DNA from: Pseudomonas fluorescens
GTDB lineage: Bacteria > Pseudomonadota > Gammaproteobacteria > Pseudomonadales > Pseudomonadaceae
Length of the DNA stretch: 64,000 nucleotides
Direction of reading: 5' to 3'
Assembly: GCF_001648775.1 (NCBI RefSeq)
Contig: NZ_LVEJ01000004.1
Coordinates: forward strand, 49,664-113,663
The notes under the pieces are model-generated. The model searched no databases, was not told where the DNA came from, and saw only the letters and a list, made by a program, of their open reading frames with translations. Positions 8,693 through 19,410 of the stretch are shown here, in pieces (the first letter of the stretch is position 1; each line of letters opens with the position of its first letter). The translations under genes were made by a program, and so were the position numbers.

Positions 8693-8780
8693 GTGGGAGC
8701 GAGCCTGCTCGCGAAAGCGGCGTATCACGCAACATTGATGGCGGCTGACACAACGCTTTCGCGAGCAGGCTCGCTCCCAC
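8693..8780. repeat. REP pair (BIME)
   Basis: Two REP units face each other: GTGGGAGCGAGCCTGCTCGC at the left end and its inverse at the right, with 36 bases between. Each unit is itself an imperfect palindrome. It lies upstream of the DUF599 gene. Confidence 0.9.
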
Positions 8781-8844
8781 ATTAGGACTTCGGCAACCCT
8801 TCGACGTTAGCGTAAGGAAAAAGACACTGCCTGACGCGCATAAA

Positions 8845-8876
8845 AAATGCCCCGTATCGATTGATACGGGGCATTT
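8845..8876 (-). terminator. Rho-independent terminator of brnQ
   Basis: 14-bp stem AAATGCCCCGTATC / GATACGGGGCATTT with a four-base loop, 44 bases after the brnQ stop on the minus strand. Confidence 0.88.
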
Positions 8877-8919
8877 CTGTTTAAGCGTTGAAGACCCGCT
8901 TTTGGCGGATCAGGCAACG

Positions 8920-10233
8920 TCAGGCAACGGCTTCGCTGCGTTTGCCCAGCAAGCGATCGCAAACCACTGCAACCACCAGGGTCATCACACATGGCACCAG
9001 CCACGCCAGGCCCTGCTCGCTCAGCGGCAGGTGCGACAGCTGTGTCGGCATCCAGTCAGCCAGACCAGCGCCTTTCAGCGCGTCGATGCTGCCGAACACG
9101 AAAGACACCAGCATCACCGGGCCGAGGATGCGCCCATGTTCATGCCAGAAGTCTTTGCAGAAGCTCAGCGCCACCAGCACGATGCATGGCGGGTAAATCG
9201 CTGTCAGCACCGGAATCGAGAACGCGATCAGCTTGGTCAGGCCCAGGTTGGACACCAGCAGCGAGAACGCCGCCAGGATGATCACCAGCGTCTTGTACGA
9301 CAGCGGCAGAACACGACTGAAATACTCGGCGCAGGCACAAGTCAGACCCACCGCCGTTACCAGGCAGGCCAGCGAGATCAGCACGGCGAGGAAGCCGCTG
9401 CCCAGCGAACCGAAGGTATGCTGTACGTAAGCGTGCAGTACCGCCGCGCCATTGGTCGCGCCCACTGCCACTTCGTGGCTGCCGGAACCGAGACGGAACA
9501 GGCTGATATACACCAGCGCCAGACCGACGCCGGCGATCAAGCCAGCGATGATCGCGTAACGGGTGATCAGCTTCGGCGACTCGACGCCACGGGAGCGGAT
9601 CGCGTTAACGATGACGATGCCGAACACCAGTGCACCCAGGGTATCCATGGTCAGGTAACCATTGATGAAGCCTTGGGAGAATGGCGCGGCGACGTACTCT
9701 GGCGTGCCGTGGCCGATGTCACCCGCCGGCAAGGCGAATGCAGCGATACCCAGCACCGCCAGCGCGATGATCTTCAACGGCGCGAGAAAACGGCCAACCG
9801 TGTCCAGCAAACGCCCAGGGTAGAGCGAGATGAAGAACACCAGCAGGAAGTACACCGAGCTGTAGAGGAACAGCGCCAGCGGGCTTTCGCCGGTCAGCGG
9901 CGCCAAGCCTACTTCAAAGGATACGGTCGCGGTACGCGGGGTGGCGAACAACGGGCCGACTGCCAGGTAGCAAGCAGCCGCGAGAATGCCGCCAGCGATC
10001 TTGCCGATCGGGCTGCTCAGCGCATCCATCGCCCCACCGACCTTGGCCAGTGCAACGACAGTGATCACCGGCAAACCGACTGCGGTGATCAGGAAGCCCA
10101 GCGCGGCCATCCAGACGTGAGGTCCGGCCTGCAAGCCAACGATAGGCGGGAAGATAATGTTGCCAGCCCCAACGAACAGGGCAAATGTCATAAAGCCAAG
10201 TGCCAGGATGTCCTGACCTTTCAAAACTTTCAT
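8920..10233 (-). CDS. brnQ: Branched-chain amino acid transport carrier (BrnQ/BraB type)
   Basis: 437 residues, the usual length, with twelve hydrophobic helices. The N-terminus ([21 protein letters not shown]) is diagnostic of the LIVCS family, which brings leucine, isoleucine and valine into the cell with Na+ or H+. In P. aeruginosa the member placed next to sucD is called braB, and the same neighbourhood is seen here. It has its own terminator and a 319-base upstream gap from sucD. Leucine/valine specificity is inferred from the family. Confidence 0.93.
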   Translation of the reverse strand: MKVLKGQDILALGFMTFALFVGAGNIIFPPIVGLQAGPHVWMAALGFLITAVGLPVITVVALAKVGGAMDALSSPIGKIAGGILAAACYLAVGPLFATPRTATVSFEVGLAPLTGESPLALFLYSSVYFLLVFFISLYPGRLLDTVGRFLAPLKIIALAVLGIAAFALPAGDIGHGTPEYVAAPFSQGFINGYLTMDTLGALVFGIVIVNAIRSRGVESPKLITRYAIIAGLIAGVGLALVYISLFRLGSGSHEVAVGATNGAAVLHAYVQHTFGSLGSGFLAVLISLACLVTAVGLTCACAEYFSRVLPLSYKTLVIILAAFSLLVSNLGLTKLIAFSIPVLTAIYPPCIVLVALSFCKDFWHEHGRILGPVMLVSFVFGSIDALKGAGLADWMPTQLSHLPLSEQGLAWLVPCVMTLVVAVVCDRLLGKRSEAVA

Positions 10234-10339
10234 TAAGGTAATACCACACTACTGAATCGGAATTTAGAGGGGGATTGCCCTGTGTAATTAGGGAAATGCT
10301 GTCGATCCGTATGGGACTGACCCTTAAAGCGCGTTGCAT

Positions 10340-10450
10340 GCCTTGTGGGCGGCAGACGCAAAAATGGCTGCTAGCCTAACGAATTTGCTTTGCAAACGCA
10401 CTGTTAGAGGGCGAACTATCCGATACGCGACGTTTCTGTGTCGCGTTTTT
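10340..10450 (+). ncRNA. Candidate small RNA between brnQ and sucD
   Basis: The 319-base gap at 10234-10552 holds no gene, but its plus strand ends in an intrinsic terminator (ACGCGAC / GTCGCGT then TTTTT, 10425-10450). Neither neighbour is transcribed in that direction. Just before it lies a second hairpin made of CTAAC...GTTAG enclosing TTTGC...GCAAA (about 10376-10410). The 5' end is a guess. No known family is recognised. Confidence 0.35.
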
Positions 10451-10497
10451 GCATGTAATTGGGGGCAAGTCTATAAATAAGCGAATGCCAGAAACGA

Positions 10498-10523
10498 CAA
10501 AGGCCACCCGAAGGTGGCCTTTG
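10498..10523 (-). terminator. Rho-independent terminator after sucD
   Basis: Stem CAAAGGCCACC / GGTGGCCTTTG with a CGAA loop, 30 bases after the sucD stop; it ends the suc transcript. Confidence 0.88.
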
Positions 10524-10552
10524 TTTGGTGAAGCGTCAGCTAAGCGCGAGGC

Positions 10553-11434
10553 TTACTTGACAGCCCAACCCGTCAGCTCGGCCAGGGCCTTGCCGATGTC
10601 TGCCAGCGAACGCACGGTTTTAACGCCTGCGTCTTGCAGCGCAGCGAATTTCTCGTCTGCAGTGCCTTTGCCGCCAGAGATGATTGCGCCAGCATGGCCC
10701 ATGCGCTTGCCCGGAGGAGCAGTTACACCAGCGATGTAGGAAACAACCGGCTTGGTCACGTGTGCCTTGATGTAGGCAGCCGCTTCTTCTTCAGCCGAAC
10801 CGCCGATCTCGCCGATCATGACGATCGCTTCGGTCTTCGGGTCTTCCTGGAACAGCTTCAGGATGTCGATGAAGTTCGAACCCGGGATCGGGTCACCACC
10901 GATGCCGACGCAAGTCGACTGACCGAAACCGGCGTCAGTAGTCTGCTTGACAGCTTCGTAGGTCAGGGTGCCGGAACGCGAAACGATACCGACCTTGCCT
11001 GGCAAGTGAATGTGACCTGGCATGATGCCGATCTTGCACTCGCCCGGAGTGATAACGCCTGGGCAGTTAGGGCCGATCAGGACTACACCCAGCTCGTCGC
11101 ACTTAACTTTAGCGTCCAGCATGTCCAGGGTAGGAATGCCTTCGGTGATGCAAACGATCAGCTTGATGCCGCCGAATGCCGCTTCCAGGATCGAATCTTT
11201 GCAGAAAGGAGCCGGAACGTAGATCACGGAAGCGGTAGCGCCAGTGGCTTCTACTGCGTCTTTAACGGTGTTGAACACTGGCAGACCCAGGTGCTCGGTG
11301 CCGCCTTTGCCAGGAGTAACGCCACCAACCATTTTGGTGCCGTATTCGATGGCTTGCTGGGTGTGGAAACTACCTTGCGAACCGGTAATACCCTGGCAGA
11401 TAACTTTGGTGTCTTTATTGATCAGGACGCTCAT
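10553..11434 (-). CDS. sucD: Succinyl-CoA synthetase, alpha subunit (ADP-forming)
   Basis: 293 residues. CoA-binding Rossmann part starts with [15 protein letters not shown]; the phosphorylated histidine is in [11 protein letters not shown] (about His247). With SucC it converts succinyl-CoA to succinate with formation of ATP in the TCA cycle. Its ATG overlaps the sucC stop by one base (TAATG), so the two subunits are translationally coupled. It is the last gene of the suc group and is followed by a terminator. Confidence 0.98.
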   Translation of the reverse strand: MSVLINKDTKVICQGITGSQGSFHTQQAIEYGTKMVGGVTPGKGGTEHLGLPVFNTVKDAVEATGATASVIYVPAPFCKDSILEAAFGGIKLIVCITEGIPTLDMLDAKVKCDELGVVLIGPNCPGVITPGECKIGIMPGHIHLPGKVGIVSRSGTLTYEAVKQTTDAGFGQSTCVGIGGDPIPGSNFIDILKLFQEDPKTEAIVMIGEIGGSAEEEAAAYIKAHVTKPVVSYIAGVTAPPGKRMGHAGAIISGGKGTADEKFAALQDAGVKTVRSLADIGKALAELTGWAVK

Positions 11435-12600
11435 TATTTGCCCTCCGCAGCTTTGACAACTTGTTGAGCAGCGTCGGTCAGGCTGGTAGCAGCGATGATG
11501 TTCAAACCGCTTTCTGCCAGTACTTTAGCGCCCAGCTCAGCGTTGTTGCCTTCAAGGCGAACAACAACCGGGATTTTCACGCCGACTTCTTTCACCGCGC
11601 CGATGATGCCTTCGGCAATCATGTCGCAGCGAACGATGCCGCCGAAGATGTTGACCAGTACTGCAGCGACGTTGGTGTCGGACAGGATGATCTTGAACGC
11701 TTCAGTTACGCGTTCTTTGGTAGCGCCACCACCTACGTCGAGGAAGTTGGCTGGCTTGCCGCCATGCAGGTTGACGATGTCCATGGTGCCCATGGCCAGG
11801 CCAGCACCGTTGACCATGCAGCCGATGTTGCCTTCCAGTGCCACGTAGTTCAGTTCGAACTTGGCAGCGTGCGCTTCGCGCGGATCGTCTTGCGACGGAT
11901 CGTGGAAAGTCTTCAGCTTAGGCTGACGGTACATGGCGTTGGCGTCGATGTTGATCTTGGCGTCCAGGCAGTGCAGATCGCCGTCAGCCTTGATCACCAG
12001 CGGGTTCACTTCCAGCAGAGCCAGGTCGTGATCCTTGAACAGCTTGGCCAGACCTACGAAGATCTTGGCGAACTGAGCAACCTGCTTGCCTTCCAGACCC
12101 AGCTGGAATGCCAGCTCGCGACCCTGGAATGGCTGAGCGCCAACCAGTGGATCGATAGTGGCCTTGAGAATTTTTTCAGGAGTGTCGTGAGCGATTTTCT
12201 CGATGTCCACGCCACCTTCGGTGGAAGCCATGAACACGATGCGACGGCTCGAACGGTCAACGACAGCGCCCAGGTACAGCTCTTTAGCGATATCAGTGCA
12301 CGATTCAACCAGGATCTTGGTGACTGGCTGGCCATTGGCGTCAGTCTGGTAAGTCACCAGACGCTTGCCCAGCCACTGCTGTGCGAAGGCTTTGGCGTCT
12401 TCTTTGCTGCGAACCAGCTTTACGCCGCCCGCTTTACCGCGACCACCGGCGTGGACCTGGGCTTTGACAACCCACTCACTGCCGCCGATTTTGTCGCAAG
12501 CTTCTGCTGCTGCTTCCGGGGTGTCTACTGCGTAACCAGTGGAAACTGGCAGGCCGTATTCAGCGAACAGCTGCTTACCCTGATACTCGTGAAGATTCAT
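11434..12600 (-). CDS. sucC: Succinyl-CoA synthetase, beta subunit
   Basis: 388 residues, the standard length. ATP-grasp start [20 protein letters not shown], then [16 protein letters not shown] (nucleotide phosphate loop), LEVNPLV (metal-binding Glu/Asn) and [14 protein letters not shown] (succinate/CoA site near the subunit interface). It partners with SucD. It is separated from lpd by 199 bases that fold strongly on the mRNA strand. Confidence 0.98.
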   Translation of the reverse strand: MNLHEYQGKQLFAEYGLPVSTGYAVDTPEAAAEACDKIGGSEWVVKAQVHAGGRGKAGGVKLVRSKEDAKAFAQQWLGKRLVTYQTDANGQPVTKILVESCTDIAKELYLGAVVDRSSRRIVFMASTEGGVDIEKIAHDTPEKILKATIDPLVGAQPFQGRELAFQLGLEGKQVAQFAKIFVGLAKLFKDHDLALLEVNPLVIKADGDLHCLDAKINIDANAMYRQPKLKTFHDPSQDDPREAHAAKFELNYVALEGNIGCMVNGAGLAMGTMDIVNLHGGKPANFLDVGGGATKERVTEAFKIILSDTNVAAVLVNIFGGIVRCDMIAEGIIGAVKEVGVKIPVVVRLEGNNAELGAKVLAESGLNIIAATSLTDAAQQVVKAAEGK

Positions 12601-12770
12601 GCTTTTTACCGTCTTCGTTAGGTACTGCGCATTCGGCGCTGCGCTCGTTTGAGTGCCGCGCCACCTGTGACTGCTGCTTGCGTAGCCTTTCCGGATACCC
12701 GGTGCAGCTACGCAAGACTGCGTCCAGCGGACATTCCGCGGTGAGACTTGCTCGCAAGGCTCACGACGGG
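12601..12770 (-). promoter_or_regulatory. Structured 5' leader of sucC, candidate cis-regulatory RNA
   Basis: The lpd-sucC gap has a perfect 10-bp stem (CTTGCGTAGC 12677-12686 with GCTACGCAAG 12707-12716) capped by an inner CCGG/CCGG pair. It also has a GTGAGaCTTGC/GCAAGgCTCAC hairpin (12741-12764) and a GCGGA/TCCGC hairpin between them. A conserved sucC RNA motif is known from Pseudomonas; I think this is it but cannot align it here. Confidence 0.5.
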
Positions 12771-12799
12771 CCGTTACCGCCGTGGTTTCTTATTGTCTG

Positions 12800-14236
<1,437 letters not shown>

Positions 14237-14272
14237 TCAAAAAATCCTCTTTAGCAATAAAGCTACAAGCCG

Positions 14273-14321
14273 CAAGCCACAAGCTCCAAGCCCACCCCGC
14301 TCGCTTTGAGCTTGTGGCTTG
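14273..14321. repeat. Intercistronic inverted repeat between lpd and sucB
   Basis: Perfect 14-bp stem CAAGCCACAAGCTC / GAGCTTGTGGCTTG with a 21-base loop, surrounded by more AAGC/GCTT-type partial copies. It lies inside the operon and lacks a U run, so it is more likely an mRNA-stabilising or attenuating element than a terminator. Confidence 0.75.
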
Positions 14322-14345
14322 AAACTTGAAGCTTGCCGCTGTTTT

Positions 14346-15569
14346 TTAGATATCCAGCAACAGACGCGCCGGATCTTCCAGCAGGTTCTTGATGGTCACC
14401 AGGAAGGTCACAGCTTCTTTGCCATCGATCAGACGGTGATCGTAGGACAGTGCCAGGTACATCATCGGACGGATAACGACCTGACCGTTAATGGCCATAG
14501 GACGCTGGATGATGTTGTGCATGCCCAGAATCGCTGCCTGCGGCGGGTTGACGATCGGGGTCGACATCATCGAACCGAAGGTACCACCGTTGGTGATGGT
14601 GAAGGTACCACCGGTCATCTCGTCCATCGACAGTTTGCCGTCACGGGCTTTTTTGCCGAATGTTGCGATGCCGCCTTCGATTTCAGCCAGGCTCATCAGT
14701 TCGGCGTTACGCAGAACCGGAACAACCAGGCCACGGTCGCTGGAAACGGCAACGCCGATGTCCGCGTAGCCGTGGTAAACGATGTCAGCGCCGTCGATCG
14801 AAGCGTTAACAGCCGGGAAGCGTTTCAGCGCTTCGGTGGCTGCTTTAACGAAGAACGACATGAAGCCCAGGCGTACGCCGTTGTGGGACTTCTCGAACAG
14901 ATCCTTGTACTTCGAACGCAGGGCCATGACTTCAGTCATGTCGACTTCGTTGAAAGTGGTCAGCATCGCCATGTTCGACTGAGCTTCAACCAGACGCTTG
15001 GCTACGGTGGCACGAACGCGGGTCATCGGTACGCGCTTCTCGATGCGGTCGCCAGCGGCGAACACAGGAGCGGCAGCCGAAGGAGCAGCAGCCTTGGCAG
15101 GTGCGGCAGCCGGAGCGGCTTTCTTGGCAGCAACCGCTGCAACCACGTCTTCCTTGGTCACACGACCACCTTTGCCGGTGCCGGCAACGGAAGCGATGTT
15201 GATGCCGTTCTCTTCAGCCAGCTTGCGCGCAGCAGGAGCAGCAACAGGATCGTCTTCGCCTTCAGCAGCAGCCGGTGCAGCGGCAGCAGCGGCCGGAGCA
15301 GCAGCGGCGGCTGGAGCAGCGGCAGCAGCGCCGCCCGCTTCGATGGAGCCCAGCACTTCGTCGGACAGAACGGTGTCGCCTTCGTTCTTGACGATTGCGC
15401 CCAGCACGCCGTCGGCGGTAGCCAGAACTTCCAGTACGACTTTGTCGGTTTCGATGTCGACGATCAGGTCGTCACGCTTGACGGCATCGCCCGGTTGTTT
15501 GTGCCAGGTGGCAACGGTGCCATCGGCAACCGATTCCGGGAAAGTGGGGGCTTTGATCTCGATAGCCAT
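14346..15569 (-). CDS. sucB: 2-oxoglutarate dehydrogenase E2, dihydrolipoamide succinyltransferase
   Basis: 407 residues in three parts. First is one lipoyl domain with the lipoylated Lys43 in [11 protein letters not shown]. Next come a long Ala/Pro-rich hinge (about 75-110) and a peripheral-subunit-binding domain ([31 protein letters not shown]). Last is the catalytic domain ending with [13 protein letters not shown] (His378, Asp382). It transfers the succinyl group to CoA and forms the core of the complex. 42 bases separate it from sucA. Confidence 0.97.
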   Translation of the reverse strand: MAIEIKAPTFPESVADGTVATWHKQPGDAVKRDDLIVDIETDKVVLEVLATADGVLGAIVKNEGDTVLSDEVLGSIEAGGAAAAAPAAAAAPAAAAAAPAAAEGEDDPVAAPAARKLAEENGINIASVAGTGKGGRVTKEDVVAAVAAKKAAPAAAPAKAAAPSAAAPVFAAGDRIEKRVPMTRVRATVAKRLVEAQSNMAMLTTFNEVDMTEVMALRSKYKDLFEKSHNGVRLGFMSFFVKAATEALKRFPAVNASIDGADIVYHGYADIGVAVSSDRGLVVPVLRNAELMSLAEIEGGIATFGKKARDGKLSMDEMTGGTFTITNGGTFGSMMSTPIVNPPQAAILGMHNIIQRPMAINGQVVIRPMMYLALSYDHRLIDGKEAVTFLVTIKNLLEDPARLLLDI

Positions 15570-15611
15570 TATCTGTGGTTCCTTAAATTCGGTTTCAGGT
15601 GCGCGAAGGCG

Positions 15612-18443
15612 TTAAATGGTAAACGCGTCTTGCAGGAGTTTTTCCTGCTGCTCGGCGTGCATCGATGCGTAACCACAAGCTGGGGCAGCAGAAGCCTCAC
15701 GGCCCGCGTACTCAAGTACGAGAGACTTGTCGAGGTTCCCGATGCTGCGACGCAAGTGGTGCTGGCTGCAGTACCAGGCGCCCTGGTTCATCGGCTCTTC
15801 CTGACACCAAACGGCATTTTTGACGTTGGTGTACGGAGCCAGGACTTCTTTCAAGTCGTCCTCAGGGAATGGGTACAGCTGCTCGATACGCACGATGGCG
15901 ATATCTTCACGGCCTTCGGCACGGCGTTTTTCCAGCAGGTCGTAGTAGACCTTGCCGCTACACAGAACAACACGCTCGACCTTTTTCGGGTCCAGGGTAT
16001 CGATTTCCGGGATCACGGTCTGGAACGAACCTTCGGCCAGATCTTCCAGCGTCGAGATGGCCAGCTTGTGGCGCAGCAACGACTTCGGCGTCAGCACGAT
16101 CAGTGGCTTGCGCAGCGGACGAATCACCTGACGACGCAGCAAGTGGTAGATCTGTGCTGGCGTGGTTGGGACGGCAACCTGAATATTGTGCTCGGCGCAC
16201 AGTTGCAGGTAACGCTCAAGACGTGCCGAGCTGTGCTCAGGGCCCTGACCTTCGTAACCGTGTGGCAGCAACATGGTCAGACCGCAGAGACGGCCCCACT
16301 TGTGCTCGCCGCTGGTGATGAACTGGTCGATCACAACCTGTGCACCGTTGGCGAAGTCGCCGAACTGGGCTTCCCAGATCACCAGCGCATCCGGCGTGGT
16401 GGTCGAGTAACCGTATTCGAACGCCAGTACCGCTTCTTCCGACAGGAACGAGTCGTACAGGTCAAAGCGTGGCTGACCGTCGTACAGGTGCTGCAGCGGA
16501 ATGTAGGTGCCCGCGTCTTTCTGGTTGTGCAACACAGCGTGACGGTGCGAGAACGTACCGCGGCCGATGTCCTGACCGGTCATGCGGATCGGGTGACCTT
16601 CGAACGCCAGGGTCGCGTACGCCATGGTTTCGGCGTAACCCCAGTTGATCGGCAGGCCGCCGGCTTGCATCTTCTGACGGTCTTCGTAGATCTTCGCGAC
16701 CTGACGCTGAACCACGAAGCCTTCCGGAATTTCCAGCAGCTTGGCGGACAGTTCTTGCAGGGTCTTCAGATCAAAGCGAGTGTCGTGACGCGCAGTCCAG
16801 GCGTGGCCCAGATACGGACGCCAGTCCACGAACAGTTCTTTATTAGGCTCTTTGACCAGCGATTTCACCACGTGCAGACCGTTGTCCAGCGCGTTGCGGT
16901 ATTCGTCGACTTTCGCCTGAACACGCTCTGCGTCGAGTACACCGCCCTGGGTCAGACGATCAGCGTACAGCTCACGGGTGGTGCGCTGTTTGGTGATCTG
17001 CTGATACATCAGAGGCTGAGTACCGCTTGGCTCGTCGGCCTCGTTGTGGCCGCGACGACGGTAGCAGACCAGGTCGATCACCACGTCACGCTTGAACTGC
17101 ATGCGGTAGTCGATGGCCAGCTGGGTCACGAACAACACGGCTTCCGGATCATCACCATTCACATGGAGGATCGGCGCCTGGATCATCTTCGCAACGTCAG
17201 TGGCGTACTCGGTGGAACGCGAGTCCAGCGGGTTACTGATGGTGAAACCCACCTGGTTGTTGATCACGATGTGCACGGTACCGCCGGTCTTGAAACCGCG
17301 GGTCTGCGACATCTGGAAGGTTTCCATGACCACGCCCTGACCTGCGAATGCAGCGTCACCGTGGATGGAGATCGGCAGAACCTTCTCACCGGTCGGGTCG
17401 TTACGACGATCCTGACGGGCGCGAACCGAACCTTCTACCACCGGGGAAACGATCTCCAGGTGGGACGGGTTGAACGCCATGGCGAGGTGAACTTCACCGC
17501 CGGCAGTCATCACGTTGGACGAGAAGCCCTGGTGGTATTTAACGTCACCGGAACCCAGCTCGACCTTCTTCTTGCCTTCGAACTCGTCGAACAGCTCGCG
17601 CGGGTTCTTGCCGAAGGTGTTGACCAGTACGTTCAGACGGCCACGGTGGGCCATGCCGATGACGACTTCCTTGGTGCCGTAGGAACCGGAACGCTGGATC
17701 AGTTCGTCGAGCATTGGAATCAGGCTTTCGCCGCCTTCCAGACCGAAACGCTTGGTGCCCGGGTATTTGGTGCCCAGGTATTTTTCCAGGCCTTCACCGG
17801 CAGTCACGCGCTCAAGCAGGTGGCTCTTGATGTCGGCGGAGTACGTCGGACGACCGCGCACGCTTTCCAGACGCTGCTGGAACCACTGGCGCTGCTCGGA
17901 ATCGGTGATGTGCGTAAATTCAGCGCCGATGGTGCGGCAATATGTCTGCTGCAACGCTTCGTGAATTTCGCGTAGGCTCGCTTCCTCTTTGCCGATGAAC
18001 AGGTCGCCGGCACGGAAGGTCGTATCAAGATCGGCATTGGTCAAGCCGTAATGATTGATCGACAGGTCTGCAGGTGCAGGACGCTGCCACAGCCCCAGCG
18101 GGTCAAGCTGGGCTGCCTGGTGGCCACGCATACGGTAGGCCTGGATCAATCGCAGCACTTCAACTTGCTTCTTCTCGTGCTCACTGCTCACGCTGCCGGC
18201 GGAAACCGGTTGGGCGCGGCGCTGGTTCTTTGCCAGCAGCACGAAATGATCGCGAATTGTGGAGTGCGAAACATCAGTGGCAGAGTTGCCGTCGGCAGGC
18301 AACTTCTGAAAGTAGGTGCGCCACTCTTCTGGCACAGCGTTAGGGTCGTGCAGGTAGAGCTCATAAAGCTCTTCCACATAGGCAGCGTTTCCACCTGAAA
18401 GGTAGGCGCTGTTCCACATGCGCTGCATCACGCTTTCTTGCAT
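15612..18443 (-). CDS. sucA: 2-oxoglutarate dehydrogenase E1 component
   Basis: 943 residues, usual length. N-terminal E2-binding helix (YLSGGNAAYVEELYELYLHDP), then the thiamine-diphosphate fold with GMAHRGRLNVL, HGDAAFAGQGVV (Mg/ThDP loop), NNQVGFTISNP and the C-terminal transketolase-like half with GQDIGRGTFSHRH and HGYEGQGPEHSSARLER. It decarboxylates 2-oxoglutarate and succinylates lipoyl-SucB. It is first of the suc genes, after a 251-base structured gap from sdhB. Confidence 0.98.
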   Translation of the reverse strand: MQESVMQRMWNSAYLSGGNAAYVEELYELYLHDPNAVPEEWRTYFQKLPADGNSATDVSHSTIRDHFVLLAKNQRRAQPVSAGSVSSEHEKKQVEVLRLIQAYRMRGHQAAQLDPLGLWQRPAPADLSINHYGLTNADLDTTFRAGDLFIGKEEASLREIHEALQQTYCRTIGAEFTHITDSEQRQWFQQRLESVRGRPTYSADIKSHLLERVTAGEGLEKYLGTKYPGTKRFGLEGGESLIPMLDELIQRSGSYGTKEVVIGMAHRGRLNVLVNTFGKNPRELFDEFEGKKKVELGSGDVKYHQGFSSNVMTAGGEVHLAMAFNPSHLEIVSPVVEGSVRARQDRRNDPTGEKVLPISIHGDAAFAGQGVVMETFQMSQTRGFKTGGTVHIVINNQVGFTISNPLDSRSTEYATDVAKMIQAPILHVNGDDPEAVLFVTQLAIDYRMQFKRDVVIDLVCYRRRGHNEADEPSGTQPLMYQQITKQRTTRELYADRLTQGGVLDAERVQAKVDEYRNALDNGLHVVKSLVKEPNKELFVDWRPYLGHAWTARHDTRFDLKTLQELSAKLLEIPEGFVVQRQVAKIYEDRQKMQAGGLPINWGYAETMAYATLAFEGHPIRMTGQDIGRGTFSHRHAVLHNQKDAGTYIPLQHLYDGQPRFDLYDSFLSEEAVLAFEYGYSTTTPDALVIWEAQFGDFANGAQVVIDQFITSGEHKWGRLCGLTMLLPHGYEGQGPEHSSARLERYLQLCAEHNIQVAVPTTPAQIYHLLRRQVIRPLRKPLIVLTPKSLLRHKLAISTLEDLAEGSFQTVIPEIDTLDPKKVERVVLCSGKVYYDLLEKRRAEGREDIAIVRIEQLYPFPEDDLKEVLAPYTNVKNAVWCQEEPMNQGAWYCSQHHLRRSIGNLDKSLVLEYAGREASAAPACGYASMHAEQQEKLLQDAFTI

Positions 18444-18694
18444 GCTTGGTCACCCTCGGTTAGGGGAACACCATCGATGTCGACACCGAGCAAACTTGCA
18501 GAAGTCCGAATGCAGCGACTAAAACAAGCCACTTAGGATCACACTGATAGTCCGGGTACCAGCCCGGATGCCCCTGCTTGTCTCATTTCTTCAAAATAAG
18601 AGCGGCAGCTTATGGCTACTGCTCTGGTTATAGCCATGACGCGGGTTGAAGCCCGCGCCACAGCCTCTACGGTGCAGCGGTTACAGCAGCTGAA
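18444..18694 (-). promoter_or_regulatory. Structured leader of sucA, candidate cis-regulatory RNA
   Basis: The sdhB-sucA gap contains no gene but three hairpins: ATGGCTA/TAGCCAT (18612-18637), GCGGG/CCCGC (18641-18656) and TCCGGG/CCCGGA (18551-18568). A sucA-II RNA motif has been described upstream of sucA in pseudomonads; the position fits but I cannot confirm the match. Confidence 0.45.
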
Positions 18695-19399
18695 TCACAC
18701 GCCGCTCGAAAGCAGCATGTTACGGATGTGACCGATGGCCTTAGTCGGGTTCAGGCCTTTCGGACATACGTTGACGCAGTTCATGATGCCCCGGCAGCGG
18801 AAAACGCTGAACGGGTCATCGAGCGAAGCCAGACGCTCGGATGTCTTGGTGTCACGACTGTCTGCCAGGAAGCGATAAGCTTGCAGCAGTGCAGCTGGAC
18901 CCAGGAACTTGTCCGGGTTCCACCAGAAGGACGGGCACGAAGTCGAGCAGCAGGCGCACAGAATGCACTCGTACAGACCGTCGAGCTTTTCACGCTCTTC
19001 TGGCGACTGCAGACGCTCGATGGCCGGAGCCGGCGTGTCGTTCTGCAGGTAAGGCTTCACCTTCTCGTATTGCTTGTAGAAGATGCTCATATCGACGACC
19101 AGGTCACGGATAACCGGCAAACCTGGCAGCGGACGAACGATCAACTTATTACCTTTTACAACGGCAGACAGCGGCGTGATGCACGCCAGACCGTTTTTGC
19201 CGTTGATGTTCATGCCGTCGGAACCGCAAACGCCTTCACGGCAAGAGCGACGATAGGAGAAGCCTTCGTCCTGCTCTTTGATCAGGGCCAGTACGTCCAG
19301 CACCATCAGGTCTTTACCACCGGTATCGACCTGGAATTCCTGCATGAACGGCGCAGCGTCCTGATCAGGGTTGTAACGATATACGCTGACTTGCAACAT
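18695..19399 (-). CDS. sdhB: Succinate dehydrogenase iron-sulfur subunit
   Basis: 234 residues from ATG 19399 (MLQVSVYRYNPD). This is preferred over GTG 19408 because AAGGGTGG lies 5 nt before it and directly abuts the GTG. The [2Fe-2S] ligands are in SCREGVCGSDGMNINGKNGLAC. The [4Fe-4S] ligands are in CILCACCSTSCP. The [3Fe-4S] cysteines are in CRGIMNCVNVCPKGLNP. It passes electrons from SdhA flavin to ubiquinone at the SdhCD anchor. Last gene of the sdh operon. Confidence 0.97.
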   Translation of the reverse strand: MLQVSVYRYNPDQDAAPFMQEFQVDTGGKDLMVLDVLALIKEQDEGFSYRRSCREGVCGSDGMNINGKNGLACITPLSAVVKGNKLIVRPLPGLPVIRDLVVDMSIFYKQYEKVKPYLQNDTPAPAIERLQSPEEREKLDGLYECILCACCSTSCPSFWWNPDKFLGPAALLQAYRFLADSRDTKTSERLASLDDPFSVFRCRGIMNCVNVCPKGLNPTKAIGHIRNMLLSSGV

Positions 19400-19410
19400 G
19401 GCGGCCACCC

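Noticed and set aside
14319..17975. 1,218-residue plus-strand open frame across sucB and sucA
   Set aside because: It lies antisense to two certain enzyme genes, has no ribosome site or domain, and arises from high GC and the codon bias of the opposite strand.
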